From: CBDCTM01 sp965222005
GTDB taxonomy: Bacteria; Bacteroidota; Bacteroidia; Chitinophagales; Saprospiraceae
Assembly (NCBI GenBank): GCA_965222005.1
Contig: OZ244935.1
Location: 4,464,001-4,528,000 of the forward strand
DNA length: 64,000 nt
Direction of reading: 5' to 3'
In this document: positions 34,771 to 44,381 of the stretch, piece by piece
Layout: every line of letters begins with the position of its first letter
How positions within the stretch are numbered: position 1 is the stretch's first letter
Notes under the pieces: model-generated
What the model was told of the DNA's origin: nothing
Seen by the model: only the letters and a program-made list of their open reading frames with translations
Databases searched by the model: none
Position numbers and translations under genes: made by a program

Positions 34771-35943
34771 ATGGAAGCATATATCGTAAAAGCATATCGT
34801 TCAGCAGTCGGAAAAGCCAAGCGAGGCGGATTTCGCAATTTTCGCTCCGACGATCTGGCTGTGCGAATCGTCAAACATCTAATCGAGCAGGTACCCAATC
34901 TCGATCCTGCTCTCGTTGATGATGTAATTGTGGGTTGCGCCAATCCCGAAGGAGAACAGGGCTTTCAGATTGGGCGCCAAATTTCAATGCGCGCACTGGG
35001 CAAAGAAGTACCCGGTATGACCGTCAATCGCTACTGCGCCTCCGGATTGGAGACTATTTCCATCGCCGTAGCTAAAATACGGGCGGGCATGGGCGAATGT
35101 TTTATCGCTGGCGGCACCGAGAGCATGAGCATGATCCCGATGACGGGCTACAAACTGGCTCCGAGTTATGAAGTAGCCAGCAGCACTCCCAATTACCTGA
35201 GCAGCATGGGCGCTACTGCCGAAGCCGTTGCTCAAAAATATGGTATTGACCGGGAAGCAGCTGACCAATTTGCACTGCGTTCCCACCAGCGTGCCGCTGC
35301 TGCAATTGATGAAGGTAAATTCAATGACGAGATTGTGCCTGTCAGGGTAAAGGAAGTTTTTGTCAAAGAAAACAAACGGCAGGAAAGCGAGCATACTGTA
35401 GCTATGGATGAGGGTGTTCGCCGCGATACCTCTTTGGAAGCGCTGGGCCGGCTGCGCCCGGCATTCAAAAAAAATGGCGTAGTAACGGCCGGCAACTCTT
35501 CCCAAACCTCTGATGGCGCTGCTTTTGTGCTGGTACTTAGCGAACGGCTGGTCAAAGAGCTGGGGCTTCAACCCATCGCTCGGCTGGCAAGCTGTTCGGT
35601 GGCTGGTGTGGAGCCCTTGTACATGGGTATCGGACCTTGCGCTGCCATCCCCAAAGCATTGAAGCAGGCAGACCTCCAGCTCAATGATGTAGGCCTGATC
35701 GAACTCAATGAAGCCTTCGCTACCCAATCATTGGCGGTGATTCAGGAGGCAGGACTCAATCCGGAATTTGTGAATGTAAATGGCGGGGCTATCGCTTTGG
35801 GCCACCCGCTCGGCTGTACTGGTGCTAAGCTCTCTACTCAGCTATTCAATGAGATGCGCCGCCGCAATGAAAAATACGGCATGGTAACCGCCTGTGTAGG
35901 GGGTGGGCAAGGAATTGCAGGGATTTACGAGCTGCTGAATTGA
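34771..35943 (+). CDS. fadA: Acetyl-CoA C-acyltransferase (3-ketoacyl-CoA thiolase)
   Basis: 390 residues. Thiolase signatures: acyl-accepting Cys 89 in NRYCASGLE, GGTESMSMIPM, VNGGAIALGHPLGCTGAK with catalytic His, and CVGGGQGIAGIYE with the second Cys. It cleaves 3-ketoacyl-CoA with CoA. Downstream partner of the dehydrogenase/hydratase fusion. The strong palindromic terminator follows 24 bp after the stop. Confidence 0.95.
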   Translation: MEAYIVKAYRSAVGKAKRGGFRNFRSDDLAVRIVKHLIEQVPNLDPALVDDVIVGCANPEGEQGFQIGRQISMRALGKEVPGMTVNRYCASGLETISIAVAKIRAGMGECFIAGGTESMSMIPMTGYKLAPSYEVASSTPNYLSSMGATAEAVAQKYGIDREAADQFALRSHQRAAAAIDEGKFNDEIVPVRVKEVFVKENKRQESEHTVAMDEGVRRDTSLEALGRLRPAFKKNGVVTAGNSSQTSDGAAFVLVLSERLVKELGLQPIARLASCSVAGVEPLYMGIGPCAAIPKALKQADLQLNDVGLIELNEAFATQSLAVIQEAGLNPEFVNVNGGAIALGHPLGCTGAKLSTQLFNEMRRRNEKYGMVTACVGGGQGIAGIYELLN

Positions 35944-35966
35944 GTTTGCGGAAAGGCATAAAATAT

Positions 35967-36012
35967 AACCAAGTAGCCCTTTTGAGAATTCTCAAAAGGG
36001 CTACTTGGTTTT
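35967..36012. terminator. Bidirectional terminator, perfect 44-nt palindrome
   Basis: Arms AACCAAGTAGCCCTTTTGAG and its exact complement meet around GAATTC. Flanked by TTT on the right and AAATAT on the left. It lies between the convergent thiolase and YqaE-type genes. Confidence 0.88.
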
Positions 36013-36034
36013 AGAACTATTGATTAGGTGAAAT

Positions 36035-36466
36035 TTAACTTTCACCTAATATGACAACCAGCGTATAGATTACTCCTGGCAACCAAAACAATATGGTCAG
36101 TAGCAGTGAAATCCAAAATCGATTGGTGATAGCATTCTCCCAAATATACATTCCTAGCGGCGGAATGAGGATTGCAAAAATAATAGCCAAAACCAAATTA
36201 TCACTGGATGCTGATTCTTTCTTGCCTTTGCGGGCATCCTTCAGGGCTGATTTTAGTTGCTTACGCAGTTTCCGTTTAAGCTGGCGCTTTTCTTTACGGC
36301 TCAAATCCTTAACAAGGCTTTCGTGCGCAGCGCTGATCGGGACAGCATTGTCGGTTTTGAGCTGGGTAGAAGTATTTTGAGCTGGCGGCACTATGGCGGT
36401 AGCTGCATTGGATATGGTACAAACACACAACAACAGCAGGGCAGATAATAGTTGGGCTAATTTCAT
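36035..36466 (-). CDS. YqaE/Pmp3-family membrane protein with signal peptide and basic linker
   Basis: 143 residues from the ATG at 36466; the longer frame lacks a sensible N-terminus. Signal peptide (MKLAQLLSALLLLCVCTISNA), a polar stretch, a strongly basic segment (SRKEKRQLKRKLRKQLKSAL), then two helices typical of Pmp3/YqaE (LAIIFAILIPPLGMYIW and LLLTILFWLPGVIYTLVVI). Pmp3 proteins are usually about 55 residues, so the extension of about 80 residues is notable though I have seen such forms in Bacteroidota. Probable membrane-potential or stress role. Confidence 0.85.
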   Translation of the reverse strand: MKLAQLLSALLLLCVCTISNAATAIVPPAQNTSTQLKTDNAVPISAAHESLVKDLSRKEKRQLKRKLRKQLKSALKDARKGKKESASSDNLVLAIIFAILIPPLGMYIWENAITNRFWISLLLTILFWLPGVIYTLVVILGES

Positions 36467-36548
36467 TAGTGTGACTTTGAGTGAACAAATGAATTTTTTC
36501 GATGGCAATATAGTAAAAAATATTGCCATATAAATGCTGAAGTTTCGA

Positions 36549-39500
36549 TTACTTCACCAAAGTCACATCCCCTTTAAAGATTTGTACTATTCCATCTTTA
36601 AATTCAATCTCAGCCATGTACACATATACACCCAACGGAGCAAACTCATCGCCGAAAGTTTTGCCCGTCCAGCCGAATTGGCGGTTGTTGGGCTGAAATC
36701 CACCTGCCTCAAATATCAGCTCACCCCAGCGGTCGAAAATGCGGAAAGCTTTGACTTCCTGAACGCTTTGATCGGCATAAATCATAAACAAGTCATTGAT
36801 GCCATCATTATTGGGGGAAAAGGCATTGGGAATAAATACATCCCGCTCTTTGGACACCATTACCAAAACTTCATCGCTGCTGGTACAGCCAGATATTGGG
36901 TCAGTTACGGTGACCGAATAGATGGTATTGTGGAAGGGGTTTACTTCAATCTGAGGGCAGTTGCAAGCCAGGCTGTCTGTTGACCAGCTATAGCTGACAT
37001 TCGGATTGTTGGTATTGGCCGTCAGCAGCACTGATTCGCCCAACTTGACGCTGCGCTCATTGCCCAGTTCGACGATCAGCAAATCCGGGTCTTCGATCTG
37101 TATTACCTCCATCACTTCACAGCCACTAGCATCCTCTACAATCACCTCGTACAGGCCGGCGGAAAGTTGACCAAATGTATTGTTGGCAGAGAATGCTCCT
37201 CCATCGAGGCTATAGAGATAAGGCCCTACCCCACCCATCACAGAAGGTATGGAAATCCAGCCGCTGTGATCACCTTCCAGGCAGTTGACGTCGGCTTTGT
37301 CGAAAGTGGCTTGCAAGGGATCCGGCGCATCCAGACTCACCATTCCAATAGCTTCGCAACCATTGCCATCTGTCACGGTTACCGAATAGCTGCCGGCAGC
37401 TAAATTATCGATAGTGCTTTCGGTAGCGCCATTGCTCCAAAGAAAGCTCAAATTCGTACCACCCACCGCGCTTACCGATAAAGCGCCATCTTCCATATCA
37501 TGGCAGCTGATGAATGATTCGATAAGTACAGTTGCAGAAAGCGCTTCAGCAGGCGCATTGATAAAAACCTGAGTGATTGCTTCACAATCGTCGCTATTGG
37601 TAACGGTAATACTGTGCATACCCGCATCCAACTGTGTAGCAGTAACAGTCGTTTCGCCATTATCCCACAAATAGGCTATCGGATTGCCATTCGTGGTTAC
37701 ACTGCCTTGGCCATTGGACTCGCCAAAACAGCGAACAGGTTCTATTTCTGTAGCTGTAGCTATAAATTCTTCCGGTCCATCAATATTTTCAATCACATCA
37801 ATGGTACATCCATTGGCATCCATAAAGCCAAAGCTCAAGGGCAGTTCGGCACAAAGCTGGTCGATCGTTACCAGGTTTCCGTTCAAGGGAGTTCCATCGG
37901 CCACGAAATAGGGTGGCGTGCCTCCCATGATCTGCAACTCAATGCTACCGTCGCAACTGCCAAAGCAACTGGGTGCATTTGCTGCCAAAGTTAAAGTGGT
38001 CAATGGCTCAGGCTCAACGATATTTACAGAAAAAGTACCAAGCCCCCATTGGTCAGCAATCGTAATCATATAATTGCCGGCAGGCAGGGTATTGATAAAG
38101 GCCATCCCCCCCTCTGTGCTGATCTGTCCACTCCCCTGCAGGCTATTGTCTGCGTTTTGCCAAAGGTAGTTGTAAGGTGCCTGGCCATTGAAGGCGTTAA
38201 AGCGGATGGTTCCGTCCTGGTCGCCATAACAATCCAGTGTATCCGCAGTGATGGTTGATAAAATATTGACTGGAAAGAGAATCAATTCACACACTTCAGC
38301 ACTACAATCGTGATCATCTGTGACGGTCACGCAATACTGTGTACCGCCCACCAAAGCCGTTGCCTGGCTGCTGGTTTGGCCATTCGACCATTGGTAGGTG
38401 TACAAGCCGCTTCCCCCGCTGGCCAATACTTCTGCAAGCCCGTCAGCCGCATTCAATCCACTAGCTTCATTGATCACATTGATAGTTAGCACAAGCTGGT
38501 CATACACCGTAAATTGAGTATTTACAATACTGTCACAACCATCAGCAGCTGTGAAGTTGTCGGTGTAATTTCCGGATTGATAATAAATGGATGAGCCAAT
38601 AATAATCTGGCCTCCAAAGCAAACAGCGGTATCCAGATTGGTAACTACGGGAGGAATTACCGTCAACCTCCCCGACACCAGACTGTCACAGCCATTGGCT
38701 GCTGTGAGCAATTCATAAATAGGTCCGTTTTGCGTGTATGGAGTACTGCCGACCATCAAAACCTCGCCTTCACAAATCCGTTCCTGCAATACCGTCTCAA
38801 TGGGCGGAAGCACCACTAAATTGCCCACAATGGTGCTGTCACAGCCTTTGTGAGATATCAACACTTCATTGATCGTGCCGCTACTCGAATAGGTGGTATT
38901 GCCGACCTGTAAACTTGCTCCAAAGCAAATGCTGGTATCAATAGTGGTGACAATAGGCTCAGGGTTCATTACCTGGCCGATGGCCGATGAAAAACCAAAA
39001 CCGTCAGAAATGGTAAAGCTATAAATCCCGGCCGGCAGATTAGTGATGGCACTGCTGCCTCCCTCCGTATCTACCGTTCCCGAACCGTTGAGGCTGCCGT
39101 CAGCGTTTTCCCACTGATAGTTGTAAGGCCAGGCGCCATTGCTAATGCTGATGATTAACTCGCCATCCGTATCTCCGATGCAGTCGAGCGTATCGGAAAT
39201 TACAGATGAAAGGATGTTGCTGGGGAAAAAGATGAGCACACAATCTTCAGCCGTACAGCCGATGTCATCCGTTACCGTCACGCAGTAGGTCAGCCCACCT
39301 TGCAAATTATTGGCAGTCGTGCCGATCTGCCCGTCCGACCAGGTATATACATAATTGCCACTCCCGCCATTGGCTTGAGCAGAGGCGCTGCCGTCAGCAG
39401 TCAGATAGCCACTAGCCTGTTGGGTCATCGTAGCGGAAACGCTTAGCGGAGAAAGTACCGTCAAACTCGTAAACACCGTGCTATCACAACCATTATTGGC

Positions 39501-41150
39501 CATAAGTACATCAGTATAATTTCCGGAAAGGGTATAAATGCTGCTACCTACTTGTATTGAAGCATTGCTACAAACAGTAGTATCAATGGTAGTGGTAATG
39601 GCAGACAAAACGATCAGCGAGCCCGTTACCAATGAGTCACAGCCATCAGCAGCAGTAATTAATTCGTTGATAATGCCCGACTCCGTGTAGGTCGAATCTC
39701 CAACAGTCAGGCTCTCTCCAAAACAAAGCGTTTCATCAATATTGACAGTGTAATGTGGAGGCAACGGGCCTGCATCAGAGATGGCGATATCAAAAATGCC
39801 GGTAGTATTGTTTCCTGCGCCGTCAATCATGATCCAGTACTTTTCCATTGGGTCTAAGCATTCCAATTGGACCACCTCATCATAGGCTCCATTGCTAAAC
39901 TGGCTGGTTATCTCCACCCAATTGCCGCTACAACTGCCATCGTGAGTGGTAAATACCGCAATTTGCAAATTAATCGGATCAATACCTGCGGGTGGAAACA
40001 AATCGCTAATGGTTTCAATGAAAACATGCCCGGAAGATGGAGGTGTAAAACAATACCAGACCGTTCGTTGGCCTACAAAGCCACTCGGATCGGCTTCTCC
40101 TATATCCGTAGCGCACACATTGGATTGGCTTGTGGCGGAAACATTACCTCCTTCTGCAATTTGGCCGAAATCAATGGCATCGCATATAAAATCTTCTCCT
40201 TCAGTAGAAGCCGCATCCTGCAACTCGAGGCCAAACAATCCCTCGCTGCCCAAGGGCGCTGACCAAGCTCCATCTACCATCAAAAAGTAAGTCGTATTAG
40301 GTTGCAGGCATTCCATGCGCAGCTGTTCGTCCCACATGCCTGTCCGGTTTCTAAACGTCACCAAATTAAACGTCCCTGTACAACTACCATCGCTCGACTC
40401 ATATAAAGCCAGTTCGATATTGATATCATCGCCCAATCCTTCCGGATCGGAGGTGGCAAATGCCTGGATCAGAGAGCCGGGATTGGCCGAGGTGGTAAAT
40501 TGAAACCATACGCCCTGATCATTATAAAATGCGCCATCGTTTAGTGGCTGAGGCTCGTTGGCATTGGTAGAACAGAGGTTATTATAATTACTCAGGGAGT
40601 TGTCTCCAATAGTCTGGCCGGGCTGAATAATGCCCAAATCCACTGCACTGCAGGGCAAATCGTTAAAGCCTCCCGGATAGCCGCCTTGCACGCTGATGAT
40701 GAAATCGACCGAGCCTCCAGAGGACAGATTAGCAGGCAGCGCTAATTGATGTGGATAGACACCTGCTACCACCGGGACGGGAAAATCCTGGCAAATTTCT
40801 TCATAACAGCTGGGATTGATATTGCAAAAATTACCATCATCTTCAAAAGCGGCAAAACACACCTGCACCGTAGCCGGAGCATTGTAGGGACAGTTGAATT
40901 GCTGATTGTACTGCAGCATAGGCGGATTGTTGAAGCAAAAGGTAGTAGCCGGATATACCTCCCAATTGCCATTATCCACCTGAACCCGCCAGCGCGGGTC
41001 GGGATTGCCGATACCATCGGTGCAGGTAGTAGTAGCTGTACCGCTAAGGACAGTTACCGCAACAGTGGCCTGTGAAAATGTTAGAAGAGGAAACAAGATC
41101 AGAGCGAGCGCAAAAAGAGACTTTAGATAGTGGTGGTTTTGGAACTTCAT
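36549..41150 (-). CDS. Giant cell-surface protein with T9SS type B sorting domain
   Basis: 1533 residues from the ATG at 41150, which gives the signal peptide ending LLTFSQ. Two or more N-terminal pre-peptidase-like beta domains with Cys-spaced motifs (YFLMVDGAW, YWIMIDGAG), then about five tandem units of the type CxGxxxxVGxxxYxxSGxxxxxLxxxxGCDS, alternating with SprB-like repeats (NGAWPYNYQW, NGQAPYNYLW, GGTPPYF). The C-terminal gliding-type (CHU_C) domain reads VFIPNAFSPNNDGINDLF, then FDRWGELIFE and YVYMAEIEF. Exported by T9SS and displayed on the cell surface; adhesion is inferred. Confidence 0.88.
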   Translation of the reverse strand: MKFQNHHYLKSLFALALILFPLLTFSQATVAVTVLSGTATTTCTDGIGNPDPRWRVQVDNGNWEVYPATTFCFNNPPMLQYNQQFNCPYNAPATVQVCFAAFEDDGNFCNINPSCYEEICQDFPVPVVAGVYPHQLALPANLSSGGSVDFIISVQGGYPGGFNDLPCSAVDLGIIQPGQTIGDNSLSNYNNLCSTNANEPQPLNDGAFYNDQGVWFQFTTSANPGSLIQAFATSDPEGLGDDINIELALYESSDGSCTGTFNLVTFRNRTGMWDEQLRMECLQPNTTYFLMVDGAWSAPLGSEGLFGLELQDAASTEGEDFICDAIDFGQIAEGGNVSATSQSNVCATDIGEADPSGFVGQRTVWYCFTPPSSGHVFIETISDLFPPAGIDPINLQIAVFTTHDGSCSGNWVEITSQFSNGAYDEVVQLECLDPMEKYWIMIDGAGNNTTGIFDIAISDAGPLPPHYTVNIDETLCFGESLTVGDSTYTESGIINELITAADGCDSLVTGSLIVLSAITTTIDTTVCSNASIQVGSSIYTLSGNYTDVLMANNGCDSTVFTSLTVLSPLSVSATMTQQASGYLTADGSASAQANGGSGNYVYTWSDGQIGTTANNLQGGLTYCVTVTDDIGCTAEDCVLIFFPSNILSSVISDTLDCIGDTDGELIISISNGAWPYNYQWENADGSLNGSGTVDTEGGSSAITNLPAGIYSFTISDGFGFSSAIGQVMNPEPIVTTIDTSICFGASLQVGNTTYSSSGTINEVLISHKGCDSTIVGNLVVLPPIETVLQERICEGEVLMVGSTPYTQNGPIYELLTAANGCDSLVSGRLTVIPPVVTNLDTAVCFGGQIIIGSSIYYQSGNYTDNFTAADGCDSIVNTQFTVYDQLVLTINVINEASGLNAADGLAEVLASGGSGLYTYQWSNGQTSSQATALVGGTQYCVTVTDDHDCSAEVCELILFPVNILSTITADTLDCYGDQDGTIRFNAFNGQAPYNYLWQNADNSLQGSGQISTEGGMAFINTLPAGNYMITIADQWGLGTFSVNIVEPEPLTTLTLAANAPSCFGSCDGSIELQIMGGTPPYFVADGTPLNGNLVTIDQLCAELPLSFGFMDANGCTIDVIENIDGPEEFIATATEIEPVRCFGESNGQGSVTTNGNPIAYLWDNGETTVTATQLDAGMHSITVTNSDDCEAITQVFINAPAEALSATVLIESFISCHDMEDGALSVSAVGGTNLSFLWSNGATESTIDNLAAGSYSVTVTDGNGCEAIGMVSLDAPDPLQATFDKADVNCLEGDHSGWISIPSVMGGVGPYLYSLDGGAFSANNTFGQLSAGLYEVIVEDASGCEVMEVIQIEDPDLLIVELGNERSVKLGESVLLTANTNNPNVSYSWSTDSLACNCPQIEVNPFHNTIYSVTVTDPISGCTSSDEVLVMVSKERDVFIPNAFSPNNDGINDLFMIYADQSVQEVKAFRIFDRWGELIFEAGGFQPNNRQFGWTGKTFGDEFAPLGVYVYMAEIEFKDGIVQIFKGDVTLVK

Positions 41151-41278
41151 CGTGTACTGGGGTAATGCAGCGGATGAAGGTGTGTAGCCCTCCATCAATA
41201 GCGTTGCTTCGTTTTGTGAAAAAAAACTTTTGCTATTTGCATACCACGCATTTTGTCCAATATTCTGACTGGACTTCT

Positions 41279-41299
41279 CTTAAAATGTCACATTTTAAG
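41279..41299. promoter_or_regulatory. Palindrome, possible operator
   Basis: CTTAAAATGT-C-ACATTTTAAG is a perfect 10-bp-arm palindrome in the 305-bp gap between pntB and the giant surface protein, 129 bp upstream of the latter's ATG. No U-tract, so it is not an obvious terminator. Confidence 0.45.
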
Positions 41300-41455
41300 G
41301 AATATTGCTCAAAACGCGAAGCCAGGCGTTAAAAATTAGTTAATACTCTGCTAATGAATTGGCAGGTTTCGGGTGTAGGCAAGGTGTGTATGAATGAAAC
41401 GATTGGCAACGAATAATGCTGTGTACTGTTTTATAATTCGCTGACTATCAAGTAT

Positions 41456-42859
41456 TTATAAATTCTTCACTTCAGCTACCAATTTCTGAATACTGTCTTT
41501 GGCATCTCCGAATAGCATTTTGGTTTTCTCATGGAAAAACAGCGGGTTCTGGATGCCTGCGTAGCCGGGGCGCATGCTCCTTTTCAGTACAATGATGTGT
41601 TTGGCGTTCCATACATTTAGTACTGGCATCCCGTATATAGGGCTGGACGGATCGTCATTGGCAGCCGGGTTGACCACATCATTGGCTCCCACTACTACCA
41701 CAATATCCGTATCATTGAGTGCAGCATTGGCATCTTCCAAATCCAACAATTTAGGATAAGGCACATCTGCTTCGGCGAGTAGTACATTCATGTGGCCCGG
41801 CATTCGGCCTGCTACCGGATGGATGGCGTATTTTACATCCACGCCATTGGCCTCGAGTTGGTCATCCAACTCTTTACAAACTTTTTGGGCCTGCGCAACT
41901 GCCAAACCATAACCCGGTACAAACACAACTGATTGGCTGTAAAACAGCTGGATTGCAGCATCAGTAGTGCTTACCTCTTTGGCAACCTGCTCTCCGGCAG
42001 TTTTAGCACCACCGGCCGCCGAGCTGCCAAACCCACCTATAAGCACATTAAGCAGCGAGCGATTCATGGCTTCGCACATCAATACCGTGAGGATGGTTCC
42101 ACTTGCCCCCACCAATATACCTCCCACCAGCATGATCTGGTTGTTGTATATCAATCCGGCAGCGGCGGCAGAAAGACCGGTAAAAGAATTGAGCAGCGAA
42201 ATCACCACAGGCATGTCCGCACCACCAATGGGCGCCACAAAGGATAAACCATAAATCAGGGCCAGCACTCCTACTATAATCGCTAACAGCAATCCGGCAC
42301 TTGCTCCGGAACTATATAGCCAGGCACTTGCGCCCAGCGTGACGAGCAGCAAGATGATATTGATAATGTTGTGCATAGGCAAGGTCACCTTCCGGTCATC
42401 CACCAAGCCCTCCAATTTCCCAAAGGCCAACATACTACCGGTAAAAGAGATGGCTCCTACCAGCAAGGCAAATAGGATGATGAGCAATTGGCCACCACTC
42501 AGCATGGCAGTCCCATCGTAATAATGGAGCAGCTCTACAAATGCCAGCACCATCGCACAAGCGCCTCCCAAGCCATTGAAGATGGATACCATCTGCGGCA
42601 TGGCCGTCATCTGGATGCGCTTGGCAGCGATCATACCGATGAATCCGCCGGCGATCATACCAGCTATTATCCAGCCGTAGTTATTCGCTGCACCGATCAT
42701 AGGCTGAAACAAAGTTGCCACAATTGCCAGCCCCATACCGATGGCTGCCAGGGTGTTTCCCCTGCGTGCAGAATCCGGTGAGCTGAGCAGCCGAAGCCCC
42801 CACACAAAAGCCACTGCGCCTAGTAAATAGCAAAGATGGATTAGTGATTGTGTCATCAT
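41456..42859 (-). CDS. pntB: NAD(P) transhydrogenase subunit beta
   Basis: 467 residues: about nine membrane helices (residues 1-270), then the NADP(H)-binding domain III with VPGYGLAVAQAQ, HPVAGRMPGHMNVLLAEA, VVVVGANDVVNPAA and RSMRPGYAGIQNPLF. It couples proton translocation to hydride transfer between NADH and NADP+. The start overlaps the stop of the small subunit gene by 4 bp. Complete by length. Confidence 0.96.
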   Translation of the reverse strand: MMTQSLIHLCYLLGAVAFVWGLRLLSSPDSARRGNTLAAIGMGLAIVATLFQPMIGAANNYGWIIAGMIAGGFIGMIAAKRIQMTAMPQMVSIFNGLGGACAMVLAFVELLHYYDGTAMLSGGQLLIILFALLVGAISFTGSMLAFGKLEGLVDDRKVTLPMHNIINIILLLVTLGASAWLYSSGASAGLLLAIIVGVLALIYGLSFVAPIGGADMPVVISLLNSFTGLSAAAAGLIYNNQIMLVGGILVGASGTILTVLMCEAMNRSLLNVLIGGFGSSAAGGAKTAGEQVAKEVSTTDAAIQLFYSQSVVFVPGYGLAVAQAQKVCKELDDQLEANGVDVKYAIHPVAGRMPGHMNVLLAEADVPYPKLLDLEDANAALNDTDIVVVVGANDVVNPAANDDPSSPIYGMPVLNVWNAKHIIVLKRSMRPGYAGIQNPLFFHEKTKMLFGDAKDSIQKLVAEVKNL

Positions 42860-43173
42860 GACTTCGACTTTTTCTTTTTAAACATTTCGAGCATCCGGTC
42901 CGTAACGGCAAAGCCGCCGACCACATTTATCATCCCCAACAATACGCCCAGCAGGCCCAAAAAGAGGGTTAGATAATCATCGGGAGCGGCCTGCCGGATC
43001 AGTAGAATTGCTCCGATAATGACCACTCCGCTAATGGCATTGGCTCCCGACATCAGCGGGGTATGCAGTACCGTCGGCACCTTCGAGATCACTTCAAAGC
43101 CGAGGATAATGGTAAAGATCAAAAGGTAAATCATCAGCAAATGCTGATTAAAAAACTGAACAGCAGTTTCCAT
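42856..43173 (-). CDS. pntAB: NAD(P) transhydrogenase subunit alpha 2 (membrane part)
   Basis: 105 residues with three membrane helices, including FILGFEVISKVPTVLHTPLM-type and SGANAISGVVIIGAILLI stretches typical of the alpha C-terminal domain. It contributes to the proton channel with PntB. The split-alpha arrangement (three genes) is common in this phylum. Overlaps pntB by 4 bp. Confidence 0.94.
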   Translation of the reverse strand: METAVQFFNQHLLMIYLLIFTIILGFEVISKVPTVLHTPLMSGANAISGVVIIGAILLIRQAAPDDYLTLFLGLLGVLLGMINVVGGFAVTDRMLEMFKKKKSKS

Positions 43174-43187
43174 CTATTTGTAGTTTG

Positions 43188-44288
43188 TCATGAAGTACTT
43201 GATGCATCCTTTTTTATTGCCGTAATCAACGAAGCCTCTACTATATCATCTGACATATCAATATGCAAAGCGCCATCCTTGATGATAAGCTTCAGGAAAT
43301 TGAGGACATTATTGCTGAACTGGCGGCTGGCATCCTGCGGCATATCGGCTGCCAGAGCGGAGTTTCCAATAATCAGAACACCCTTGTGGATATAATTTTC
43401 ATTGTCGCGCGTGAGCTCACAATTGCCGCCTGTGGAGGCTGCCAGATCGACTACCACAGAGCCGGGCTGCATGAGGCTGACCGTATCAGCGGTAAGCAAA
43501 ACCGGCGCTTTGCGGCCTCTCACCTGCGCCGTGGTAATTACGGCATCCGATTTGGTGGCTCTCGCCTGCACCTCTTCCCGCTGGCGGCGCAAAAAGTCTT
43601 CGCTTTGCTGCACGGCATATCCGCCAGCCGATGTATCGTCCTTGGCCCCTTCCACTTCTACAAATTTAGCTCCCAGGCTTTCCACCTCTTCTTTGGCAGC
43701 AGCACGCACATCGAAAGCTTCAACCATTGCCCCCAGTCTTTTGGCAGTAGCAATAGCCTGCAGACCCGCCACTCCGGCACCGAGCACCAACACCTTTGCA
43801 GGTCGGATGCTACCGGCAGCAGTAATCATCATAGGGAAATAGCGAGGAAGGTGGTTGGCGGCCAACAATACAGCCCGATAGCCGGCCAGCGACGCCATTG
43901 ATGACAATACATCCATCGATTGTGCGCGGCTGGTTCGAGGGATCATATCCATACTGAAAGCATTGAGTCCGTACTTTTGGAGCTTCGACACGATTTGGTC
44001 GTCGGCATAGGGCTGAAACATGGAGAGGAGGTGTGTATCCTTTGGCATCGAAGCCAAAGCTTCTTCTCCCAAAGGCTGCACGCTCACCAGCAGCTCGGCA
44101 TCATTGAGCAGCGTTTTTCTGTCAACGAGGGTGGCGTGCTCTTCAAAAGAAGCATCCGGGAAGTAGGCATTATCCCCTGCTCCTTTTTCGATGAGCACCT
44201 CTACGCCCAGCTGTTTGATCTTGGCAATTGTTTCGGGCACGAGGGCTACCCGTTTATCGAATTGCTCTTTCGGAACACCGATTTTCAT
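43188..44288 (-). CDS. pntAA: NAD(P) transhydrogenase subunit alpha 1 (NAD-binding)
   Basis: 366 residues, soluble domain I: MKIGVPKEQFDKRVALVPET, SMDMIPRTSRAQSMDVLSS, nucleotide fold VLVLGAGVAGLQAIATAK and GSVVVDLAASTGGNCELT. It binds NAD(H) and passes hydride to domain III of PntB. First gene of the three-gene operon. Confidence 0.96.
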   Translation of the reverse strand: MKIGVPKEQFDKRVALVPETIAKIKQLGVEVLIEKGAGDNAYFPDASFEEHATLVDRKTLLNDAELLVSVQPLGEEALASMPKDTHLLSMFQPYADDQIVSKLQKYGLNAFSMDMIPRTSRAQSMDVLSSMASLAGYRAVLLAANHLPRYFPMMITAAGSIRPAKVLVLGAGVAGLQAIATAKRLGAMVEAFDVRAAAKEEVESLGAKFVEVEGAKDDTSAGGYAVQQSEDFLRRQREEVQARATKSDAVITTAQVRGRKAPVLLTADTVSLMQPGSVVVDLAASTGGNCELTRDNENYIHKGVLIIGNSALAADMPQDASRQFSNNVLNFLKLIIKDGALHIDMSDDIVEASLITAIKKDASSTS

Positions 44289-44381
44289 GTTAAAGCGTTT
44301 GGTTTAGCGGGCTGAATATAGCTAAATCTGAATAATTACCGATGCCTGCCGGAAATTAATTTTAAAAGCATCCTTCTTATT

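Noticed and set aside
32265..35943. Long antisense frames within the beta-oxidation genes
   Set aside because: GC-rich coding shadows without recognisable motifs; sense frames carry complete family signatures.
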